Assembly (NCBI GenBank): GCA_013152845.1
Contig: JAADFM010000041.1
Location: 1-10,778, forward strand
Length of the DNA stretch: 10,778 nucleotides
From: Methanobacteriota archaeon
GTDB lineage: Archaea > Hydrothermarchaeota > Hydrothermarchaeia > Hydrothermarchaeales > JAADFM01
Reading direction: 5' to 3'
The notes beneath the pieces were generated by a model. It did no database searches, was not told the origin of the DNA, and saw only the letters and a list, made by a program, of their open reading frames with translations. Positions 5,208-10,778 of this stretch are shown here, piece after piece. Both the position numbers and the translations under genes were made by a program. Position 1 is the first letter of the stretch. Every line of letters starts with the position of its first letter.

Positions 5208-6068
5208 GTGAGCCCGAGATGGACCCACCCAGAAGAACAGCTTGATAAGATTCTGGAAGAGCGAAGAGAGCTCGATATCGAGATTAGGGCCCTGAAGAGG
5301 GAGATGAATAAGCGGCGGGCCGCCCTGCGGGAGCTCGGGAAGAAGAAGAGGGACATCATCGAGGTCATAAAGGTCAGGAACAGGGAGGCCAACCAGTTCC
5401 GCAAGCTCCGGGATGACCTCAACAAGAAGGTCAAGGCCCACAAGAAGGAGAGGGAGAAGCACAACGCCCGGGTCAAGGAACTGGCCGAGGAGTACAAGAG
5501 GATGAAAAAAGAGGTGCCCCCCGGCAACTTCAAGGCCATGGAAAAGGAGATAAACGCCCTGGAGTGGAAACTGCAGACCCGGGTCATGAAGATCAAGAAA
5601 GAGGACGAAATCGTCGACCGCATCAAGGAGCTGAAAGAGGCACTCAAGGACTACCAGGAAATCCTGAAGGTGGCAAAGGAGATAGACACCCACCGCAAGG
5701 AGTCCAAAAAGGCCCACAAGAAGATCCTGAAGCTCTCGGAGGAGTCCCAGGTGAACCACGAGGCCTTCCTGGAGGCGGTGGGCAAGATCAAGGAGCTCGA
5801 GGCCAAGATTGATGAGTACAACAAGGAGAGGGAGGCCGTGGCCGAGGGACTGGATTCCATGAAGGAGGAGCTAAAAGCCCTCCAGACAAAGGCCAAGGAA
5901 CTGGACAAGACCATCAAGGACCTGGAGGTCGAGGCCGATATAGCCATCAAGGAAAAGAGCGAGACCGAGATGAAGGAAGAGGCCCAGGTGGTCTACGAGA
6001 GGTTCAAGAAAGGGGAAAAACTCGACCTGGAGGATATCTACCTCCTGAGGAGGTTCGACCTGGTTTAA
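5208..6068 (+). CDS. Archaeal coiled-coil protein (COG1340-like), function unknown
   Basis: 286 residues, nearly all charged heptad-like helix from about residue 8 to 265 (long runs of E, K, R with spaced L, I, A, V), with a probable break at PPGNF (about 102-106). It ends with a short conserved-looking cap, FKKGEKLDLEDIYLLRRFDLV. The pattern matches the archaeal coiled-coil family usually listed as COG1340, for which I know no demonstrated function; SMC-like hits would be expected from composition alone. No signal peptide or membrane segment. Start is GTG 5208 or TTG 5205; there is no in-frame ATG before the helix, and the ATG at 5219 is out of frame. It is followed after 1 nt by the DUF373 gene, so the two are almost surely co-transcribed. 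It may be a scaffold or partner for that membrane protein, which is inference from the pairing only. Confidence 0.8.
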   Translation: MSPRWTHPEEQLDKILEERRELDIEIRALKREMNKRRAALRELGKKKRDIIEVIKVRNREANQFRKLRDDLNKKVKAHKKEREKHNARVKELAEEYKRMKKEVPPGNFKAMEKEINALEWKLQTRVMKIKKEDEIVDRIKELKEALKDYQEILKVAKEIDTHRKESKKAHKKILKLSEESQVNHEAFLEAVGKIKELEAKIDEYNKEREAVAEGLDSMKEELKALQTKAKELDKTIKDLEVEADIAIKEKSETEMKEEAQVVYERFKKGEKLDLEDIYLLRRFDLV

Positions 6069-6069
6069 A

Positions 6070-7158
6070 ATGGATTACAAGAGGATTCTCGTTGTATGCA
6101 TCGACAGGGATGGTGACATCCATACCAAGATAGGGGTGAAGGGGCCGATAATCGGGAGGGCAAACGTCTTCGATTCTGCGGTAAGACTCGGCCTTACCGA
6201 CCCCAGAGAGTCCGATACCAACGCCCTCTTCGAGGCCGTGCGCATGTACGACGAGCTCAAGGAGGAGGGCAAGGACGTTGAGATTGCGGCCCTGGTGGGC
6301 TCGGAGAACGTGGGTTATGAGTCCGACTCCATCCTCTCATCCCAGCTGGACGTGGTCATCGGGGGGGAAAGGCCCGACGGCATCGTGGTGGTCACCGACG
6401 GCGTCGAGGACGAATACGTCCTCCCCCTGGTCCAGTCCAGGGGCAAGGTCATCTCATTGAGGAGGGTCATAGTCAAGCAGAGCGAGCAGCTGGAGAGCAC
6501 CTACTACGTCCTCCAGGAGTTCCTGAAGGAGCTGGTCAGCGACCCCAAGCTCTCGCGGCTCTTCATCGGGGTGCCGGGCATAGCGGCCATCCTCTACATG
6601 ATACTGGGCCAGCACGGCTGGAGGCTCATCGTGGGTGTTGTGGGTGTCTTCCTCACCATCAAGGGGTTCTCCCTGGAGGACACGGTCCAGCGGGTCTATG
6701 ACGAGCTGAGGTCGTCCTTCATATCAGGGAAGATAAGCTTCTTCACCTATGTGGTGGCGACCATCATCGCCCTGGTGGGTGTGGTCTCAGGCTACAATGC
6801 GATATCCGGCCAGGGTCTGGCCACAAGGGAGCTTTCCACCCTCGTGCCTCTGTTCATATCCGGCTCTGTGGACCTCCTCCTCTTCGCCTGTTTCGTGGCC
6901 CTCCTGGGCAAGGTCATGGACGCCATCGTGGAAGGCGGTGTCGTATCCAAGTACATCATCCTGGGGGTCTTCGCCTTCGCCCTCAGGATAATCCTGGACG
7001 CCGTCAGCAGGTTCATGCTGGGCAATATGGACGGCGTGAATCTGGCATTCTCCGTGGCCCTGGGCCTTGTACTTTCCATGTTCGCCTTCTTCTCCATCAG
7101 GTCCCGGAAGGTCCCTGAGCCCGCCACCCCGGAGGAGTCAGAAAAAGCGGTACAGTAG
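6070..7158 (+). CDS. DUF373 family membrane protein (COG2237)
   Basis: 362 residues in two parts. Residues 1-155 are a soluble alpha/beta domain starting KRILVVCIDRDGDIHTK, with GPIIGR and a second conserved block DGIVVVTDGVEDEYVLP. The acidic motifs CIDRDGD and VTDGVEDE look like a ligand- or metal-binding site. Residues about 163-345 contain some six membrane helices (roughly 163-179, 184-200, 222-242, 256-280, 294-312 and 324-344), with a charged tail. This is the architecture of the archaeal DUF373 family, whose function is unknown to me. ATG at 6070 follows the coiled-coil stop by one base. The 3' end overlaps the convergent mgtE gene by 21 bp. The soluble domain lacks a signal peptide and is predicted to be cytoplasmic. 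Confidence 0.9.
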   Translation: MDYKRILVVCIDRDGDIHTKIGVKGPIIGRANVFDSAVRLGLTDPRESDTNALFEAVRMYDELKEEGKDVEIAALVGSENVGYESDSILSSQLDVVIGGERPDGIVVVTDGVEDEYVLPLVQSRGKVISLRRVIVKQSEQLESTYYVLQEFLKELVSDPKLSRLFIGVPGIAAILYMILGQHGWRLIVGVVGVFLTIKGFSLEDTVQRVYDELRSSFISGKISFFTYVVATIIALVGVVSGYNAISGQGLATRELSTLVPLFISGSVDLLLFACFVALLGKVMDAIVEGGVVSKYIILGVFAFALRIILDAVSRFMLGNMDGVNLAFSVALGLVLSMFAFFSIRSRKVPEPATPEESEKAVQ

Positions 7159-8496
7159 AAGGCTTGCCAGGCTGAAGTAGATAAAAAGGCCCAGGATGTC
7201 CTGGATGGTGGTTATAAAGGGGCTGGAGGAGATGGCGGGGTCGATGCCCAGGCGCTCAAAGGCCTTGGGGATGAGGACCCCTGTCACGCTGGCCAGGGCC
7301 ATGGTGCAGAACATGGCGGCCCCCACCACCACGCCGATGGATGGTTCGTTTATGAGCACGATGGCCACCCCTGCCACCCCGGCGCCCACCAGACCACCCA
7401 TAATCAGGCCGATTTTTATCTCCCGCAGGAAGTACCTCCCGTAGTCCCCCAGCTCCCCTGTGGCCACCCGCCGGACAAAGAGTGTTGATGACTGGACCCC
7501 CACGTTGCCCCCCATGGTCATTATCACCGGGATGAACAGGGCCAGGGTGACCACGATGGCGTCCTCCAGGCCCCTCTGATAGGATTTGAGGAGCCAGGAG
7601 TTGAATAGGCCGTCCCCCACCAGGGCGAAGACCAGCCAGGGCATCCTGGAGCGGACCACCGTGAGGGCCGGGGCATCGGTCAGCTTGTCGATGTCCCCGT
7701 GTGTACCCGAGAAATGGGCGATATCCTCGCTGGCCTCGTCCTCGATGACGTCTATGATGTCGTCCACCGTGATGATGCCCAGGAACCTGCCCTCCTCGTC
7801 CACCACCGGCACGGCGGTGAGGTCGTAGTCTGCGGTGATTCTGGCCACCTCTTCCTGGTCCATGGCCAGGGGGACCTTGATGACCTCGGGGGTCATGATG
7901 TCCTCCAGGGTCTCCTCGGGGGAGGCCAGGACCAGGTCCCTCAACGAGAGGACTCCCACCAGCACACCCCGGTCGTCGGTTACGTAGATGTAGTAGACGG
8001 TCTCGAAGTCCCGGGCCTTCTTCCTCAGGAACTCGATGGCCTCTGAGACCTTCACGTCCTGTTTGAAGGAGACGGCCTCGGTGGTCATCAGCCCGCCCGC
8101 GGTGTCCCTGGGGTGCCTGAGGAGTTTGCGGGTCAGCTCGGCCTCCTTTTTGGTGAAGAATTTCAGGATGGACCTGCGGGTGTGTATGGGCAGGTCCTTG
8201 AGTACGTCCACCCTCTCGTCGATGGGTATCCTCCTGAGGAGGCTGGCGGCGGAGATGGGCGGCAGGAGGGCGATGAACTCCAGCTGCTTCTCCTCGGGCA
8301 GCTCTGGCACCACCTCGGCCAGGATGCGCCTGGGCAGGTGGTTGAGGACCTGGTACTGGAGTGGGTCCTCAAGGCCCTGGATGAAGTCCGAGATGTCGTA
8401 GGGGTGGATGTCCTCCAGGGCCTCTTTGAGCTCCTGCCACTTCCCTTCCCGGGTCAGTTCCGTGAGGGTCTCGAGGGTTTTTTCGTCCAGGGCCAT
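7138..8496 (-). CDS. mgtE: MgtE-type magnesium transporter
   Basis: 452 residues, the usual MgtE length, with all domains. The N-terminal superhelical domain is at about 1-130 (ending RDTAGGLMTTE), the CBS pair at about 135-200 and 201-262 (YYIYVTDDRGVLVGVLSLRD; AVPVVDEEGRFLGIITVDD), then a plug helix and five membrane helices (about 285-450). Pore motifs are intact: GGNVGVQSSTL (329-339), the ATGE turn, and the last-helix block from DPA (419-421) through SSPFITTIQD with D433, equivalent to the pore Asp of Thermus MgtE. The family forms homodimeric Mg2+ channels in the plasma membrane, gated by Mg2+ bound between the N and CBS domains; the acidic CBS surfaces fit this. The start ATG 8496 has no Shine-Dalgarno sequence. 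It is divergent from the MTIP gene and overlaps the DUF373 gene tail to tail. Confidence 0.95.
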   Translation of the reverse strand: MALDEKTLETLTELTREGKWQELKEALEDIHPYDISDFIQGLEDPLQYQVLNHLPRRILAEVVPELPEEKQLEFIALLPPISAASLLRRIPIDERVDVLKDLPIHTRRSILKFFTKKEAELTRKLLRHPRDTAGGLMTTEAVSFKQDVKVSEAIEFLRKKARDFETVYYIYVTDDRGVLVGVLSLRDLVLASPEETLEDIMTPEVIKVPLAMDQEEVARITADYDLTAVPVVDEEGRFLGIITVDDIIDVIEDEASEDIAHFSGTHGDIDKLTDAPALTVVRSRMPWLVFALVGDGLFNSWLLKSYQRGLEDAIVVTLALFIPVIMTMGGNVGVQSSTLFVRRVATGELGDYGRYFLREIKIGLIMGGLVGAGVAGVAIVLINEPSIGVVVGAAMFCTMALASVTGVLIPKAFERLGIDPAISSSPFITTIQDILGLFIYFSLASLLLYRFF

Positions 8497-8511
8497 TTAT
8501 ACCACTCGCAA

Positions 8512-8536
8512 GATTATTATACCAGCCTATAAAATA
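8512..8536. promoter_or_regulatory. Overlapping divergent promoters of mgtE and the MTIP gene
   Basis: Only 49 bp separate the two start codons. Two TATA-like elements lie inside: ATTATTATA (8513-8521) and TATAAAATA (8528-8536), both usable on either strand. Spacing suggests a crossed arrangement: 8513-8521 serves the rightward MTIP gene (about 29 bp to ATG 8546, leaderless) and 8528-8536, read as TATTTTATA, serves mgtE leftward with a leader of some 9 nt. Alternatively 8512-8521 serves mgtE as a leaderless promoter. Both promoters are unlikely to be occupied at once. Confidence 0.5.
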
Positions 8537-8545
8537 CTTTTAGGT

Positions 8546-9319
8546 ATGCTGGGCCTGATAGGAGGCACGGGGATTTACGACCCCGAGATGTTTGAGGACA
8601 CCCGGGTAGAGGCGGTCCCGACCCCCTACGGGGAGGTCCCGGAGGTCTTCATCGGGAGGGTGGGGGACAGGGAAGTCGCATTCCTCCCGCGCCACGGCCG
8701 GGACCACTCCGTTCCCCCTCACAGGGTGAACTACAGGGCCAATATCGCAGCCCTGAAGAGGCTGGGGGTGGAGAGGGTCATCTCCACCAACTCCGTGGGG
8801 GCCATTAACAGGGAGATGAGGCCCGGGGACGTGGTAATCCCCGACGATTTCGTGGATTTCACCAGGGGCAGGCCGTCAAGCTTCTTTGACCACGAGGTGG
8901 TCCACGTGGACGTGACCGACGCCTACTGCCCCGAGGTGCGCAGGCCCCTCCTGGCAGCGGCCAGAAAGGAGATGGACCGGGTCTTCGACGGGGGGACATA
9001 CGTCTGCACCGAGGGCCCGAGGTTCGAGACCCCGGCAGAGATACGCATACTCGGGACCCTGGGCGGCGATATCGTGGGCATGGTGGGGGTGCCGGAGGTG
9101 GTCCTGGCCAGGGAGGCCGAGATGTGCTACGGCGCCATCTGCACGGTCACCAACATGGCGGCGGGCATATCCGAGCACAGGCTCACCGCCACCGAGGTGG
9201 TGGAGATGGTCAGGAGGAACGAGGCCACCCTCCGGGCGGTCGTGGCCGAGGTCCTGGAGCACCTGCCCCTGGAGCGGGGGTGCCGGTGCAGGAACGCCCT
9301 CAAGGGGGCCAGGATGTGA
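8546..9319 (+). CDS. S-methyl-5'-thioinosine/thioadenosine phosphorylase
   Basis: 257 residues of the PNP/MTAP family. Motifs: MLGLIGGTGIYD (1-12, phosphate-binding GGTGIYD), LPRHGRDHSVPPHRVNYRAN (47-66), STNSVGAINREMRPGDVVIPDD (80-101), GTYVCTEGPRFETPAEIR (150-167), GMVGVPEVVLAREAEMCY (178-195) and TNMAAGIS (202-209), ending CRCRNALKGA. It cleaves 5'-methylthio-purine nucleosides with phosphate to base and 5-methylthioribose-1-phosphate, salvaging the by-product of polyamine and SAM metabolism in the cytoplasm. The STNSVGAIN loop, rather than the ATTACGSL type of MTAP, resembles Methanocaldococcus MJ0060, which acts on methylthioinosine, so MTIP activity is favoured; base specificity is not certain. 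The stop overlaps the Cgi121 start (GTGA, 9316-9319). Many start candidates upstream lie in the mgtE promoter and are rejected. Confidence 0.9.
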   Translation: MLGLIGGTGIYDPEMFEDTRVEAVPTPYGEVPEVFIGRVGDREVAFLPRHGRDHSVPPHRVNYRANIAALKRLGVERVISTNSVGAINREMRPGDVVIPDDFVDFTRGRPSSFFDHEVVHVDVTDAYCPEVRRPLLAAARKEMDRVFDGGTYVCTEGPRFETPAEIRILGTLGGDIVGMVGVPEVVLAREAEMCYGAICTVTNMAAGISEHRLTATEVVEMVRRNEATLRAVVAEVLEHLPLERGCRCRNALKGARM

Positions 9320-9792
9320 GGGTCATCCCCTTGAGGTGCAAACGCCCGGTGGGGAGGGAGGACCTGGCCGACTACCCCGGCATCCAGGTCATGAACCCGT
9401 CACTGATTGCCGGGAAGGCGCACCTTGAGTTTGCGGTATCCCAGGCCGAGGCCGCCTTCGAGAGGGGGGAGAACATCAGCGCCAACCCCTTCGTGGAGGC
9501 GATGCTGCGCGCCTCGGGCCAGAGGCAGATACAGCGGGCCTTCGAGCTGCTGGGCATCGGCGATGCAGGGGAGAGTGAGGTGGTGGTCCTGGCAGAGGGC
9601 GATGCCCGGGACTTCATGGAGGCCTTCGGCTGCGAGGCCGCAGAGGAGCTCCTGGCCATGGACCGGGCCAAGATGGAGCGGATAATGGAGGCCTTCGGCA
9701 TCTCCGCGGACGAGATTTCGACCCTGCCCCTTTCCGAGGAGGAGGCCATCCTTGAGCTGGTAAAGGAGCGGATAGCCCTCCTCAACGCCTGA
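9316..9792 (+). CDS. cgi121: KEOPS complex subunit Cgi121
   Basis: 158 residues from GTG at 9316, normal for archaeal Cgi121. The signature block is at 33-81: GKAHLEFAVSQAEAAF, then GENISANPFVEAMLRASGQR followed by QIQRAFELLGI, which matches the family pattern NI(A/S)-x5-E-x-(L/M)-x-x-(A/S)SG-x-RQI-x-x-A-x-x-x-GI. The end, EEEAILELVKERIALLNA, fits the typical closing helix 'E-x-x-I-L-E-x-(V/I)-A-L-L'. In KEOPS (Kae1, Bud32, Cgi121, Pcc1), which makes the t6A37 modification of ANN-decoding tRNAs, Cgi121 binds Bud32 and the tRNA 3' CCA end. The GTGA overlap implies translational coupling to the MTIP gene. The frame is open upstream to 9124, but that part overlaps MTIP and shows no homology, so GTG 9316 is the start. 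It ends 2 bp from the convergent cysS stop. Confidence 0.9.
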   Translation: MRVIPLRCKRPVGREDLADYPGIQVMNPSLIAGKAHLEFAVSQAEAAFERGENISANPFVEAMLRASGQRQIQRAFELLGIGDAGESEVVVLAEGDARDFMEAFGCEAAEELLAMDRAKMERIMEAFGISADEISTLPLSEEEAILELVKERIALLNA

Positions 9793-9794
9793 GC

Positions 9795-10778
9795 CTACAC
9801 CCTCCTCCACCGGGTCCCCCCGGGCCCGTCCTCCAGTAGGATGCCCCTCTCCTTCAACTCCGCCCTGATGCGGTCGGCGGTGGCGAAGTCCCGCCTCTTC
9901 CTGGCCTCCTCCCTCTCCTTTATGAGGGCGGCCAGCTCCCCGGGCAGTTCCTCCTTTTCCTCTTCGAGGATGCCCAGGACCCGGTCGAACCCCAGGAGGG
10001 CCGTCCTGACCTCATCCAGGTTCTCCCGTGAGGCGGCGCCATCCTCGATGGCCCTGTTGGTCTCCCTCACCAGCTCGAATACCGCGGCCAGGGCCCGGGG
10101 TGTGTCCAGGTCGTCGTCCATCCTCTCCTCGAATTCCCTTAAGGCTTCCTCGGTCTTCTTGTGGAGGTCTTCGTTCCAGGGCGCATCGGTTCCTGCGTCC
10201 CGGAGGCGGGCCACGAAATCCCGGAGGCGTTCCACGGTCCTCTCCGCATCCCGGAGGCGCTTGAAGGTGAAGTTGAGTTTCTGGCGGTAGTGGGAGGAGA
10301 GGAGGAGGTACCGGACGGCCAGTGGGCTGTGGCCCCTCTCAAGGAGGTCCCGGAGGGTGTAGAAGTTGCCCAGGGACTTGGACATCTTCTGGCCCTCCAC
10401 CAGGAGGTGCTCGTTGTGGAGCCAGTACCGGACGAAGGTCTTCCCGGTGGCGCCCTCGGCCTGGGCGATCTCGTTCTCGTGGTGTGGGAAGATGAGGTCC
10501 ACACCCCCGGCATGGATGTCCAGGGTCTCCCCCAGGTACTTCATGGCCATGGCCGAGCACTCGGTGTGCCAGCCGGGCCGCCCCCGGCCCAGCTCGGTGT
10601 CCCACAAGACCTCCCCGTCGTCGGGGTGCCACGCCTTCCAGAGGGCGAAGTCCCGGGGGTCCTCCTTGCCGTACTCGTCCTGGGAGACCCTGGCCCCCTT
10701 CTTCAGCCCCCCCAGGTCTATCCCTGAGAGCCGGCCGTAGCCATCGAAGCGGGAGATGGCGAAGTAGATGGAGCCGTC
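9795..10778 (-). CDS. cysS: Cysteinyl-tRNA synthetase, C-terminal 327 residues (5' end outside window)
   Basis: The frame is open to the right edge, so the gene continues beyond it. The first visible residues, DGSIYFAISRFDGYGRLSG, then RVSQDEYGKEDPRDFALWK, are catalytic-domain landmarks of class I CysRS. Zinc ligands are present as the Cys of WHTECSAM (10550-10571) and the His/Glu of HHENE (10470-10484). The KMSKS loop is perfect (GQKMSKSLGNF, 10374-10388). The anticodon-binding helical domain follows (from RYLLLSSHYRQKLNFT), ending in RDFATADRIRAELKERGILLEDGPGGTRWRRV, a standard CysRS end. The enzyme charges tRNA-Cys with cysteine and ATP. Its presence means this archaeon has direct cysteinylation; whether the SepRS/SepCysS route also exists cannot be seen. 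HIGH and the first Zn Cys lie outside the window. Confidence 0.96.
   Translation of the reverse strand, partial: DGSIYFAISRFDGYGRLSGIDLGGLKKGARVSQDEYGKEDPRDFALWKAWHPDDGEVLWDTELGRGRPGWHTECSAMAMKYLGETLDIHAGGVDLIFPHHENEIAQAEGATGKTFVRYWLHNEHLLVEGQKMSKSLGNFYTLRDLLERGHSPLAVRYLLLSSHYRQKLNFTFKRLRDAERTVERLRDFVARLRDAGTDAPWNEDLHKKTEEALREFEERMDDDLDTPRALAAVFELVRETNRAIEDGAASRENLDEVRTALLGFDRVLGILEEEKEELPGELAALIKEREEARKRRDFATADRIRAELKERGILLEDGPGGTRWRRV

Noticed and set aside
5121..5759. Minus-strand frame of 212 codons opposite the coiled-coil gene, Leu-rich and membrane-like
   Set aside because: Antisense of Glu/Lys codons yields Leu/Phe; it spans the promoter region and has no family motifs.
9124..9315. 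Upstream extension of the Cgi121 frame inside the MTIP gene
   Set aside because: Gly/His/Arg-rich shadow translation without Cgi121 similarity; GTG 9316 gives the normal family length.
1..10778. CRISPR arrays, tRNA or rRNA genes, riboswitches, transposase genes
   Set aside because: No regularly spaced repeats, no cloverleaf-like sequence with conserved loops, and no transposase or integrase motif were found in the gaps, which are all under 110 bp.

Overview
The window is archaeal, most likely from a GC-rich euryarchaeal-type genome. The marker genes are an archaeal-type Pelota, a DUF373 membrane protein, an archaeal coiled-coil protein, a KEOPS Cgi121 subunit, an archaeal SHMT and an MJ0060-like methylthioinosine phosphorylase. 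TATA-like boxes lie about 20-30 bp upstream of several start codons, with little or no Shine-Dalgarno sequence, which suggests leaderless transcripts. Arg is mostly AGG and third positions are GC-rich. I cannot assign an order or genus from sequence alone.

Layout: (1) the 3' end of a small heat-shock protein gene (1-137) and a pyrimidine/T-rich terminator. (2) Pelota, ribosome rescue (240-1304). (3) A two-gene cassette of an AbrB-type antitoxin and a nucleotidyltransferase (1353-2296), overlapping by ATGA, with a perfect palindrome between its TATA box and start codon. (4) On the minus strand, an RCK_N-DHH-DHHA1 phosphoesterase-like protein (2359-3774). (5) SHMT (3863-5134). (6) A coiled-coil protein and DUF373 membrane protein, 1 nt apart (5208-7158). 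(7) On the minus strand, an MgtE magnesium transporter (7138-8496). (8) MTA/MTI phosphorylase and the KEOPS subunit Cgi121, overlapping by GTGA (8546-9792). (9) On the minus strand, the C-terminal two thirds of cysteinyl-tRNA synthetase (9795 to the window edge).

The main discovery is at region 3. The last 55 bp of the pelota coding region recur 1056 bp downstream (2301-2355), just after the nucleotidyltransferase gene. They are in a frame that would still encode the pelota C-terminus and end in TAA, one base from the stop of the convergent DHH gene. The copies share an exact 22-bp core. The other 33 bp hold 8 differences, 7 of them at third codon positions. The simplest reading is that a toxin-antitoxin-like cassette entered the 3' end of pelota, rebuilt the gene end and left the displaced original end on its far side. 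No integrase is visible, so this would be a minimal cassette or the relic of a larger element.

The other genes are ordinary housekeeping genes, many linked to translation or tRNA (Pelota, Cgi121, CysRS) and one-carbon or methylthio metabolism (SHMT, MTIP). They are packed very tightly: tail-to-tail neighbours overlap by 21 bp or are separated by 1-2 bp. The DHH protein has unusual residues at two expected metal-ligand positions, and the coiled-coil/DUF373 pair has no known function.
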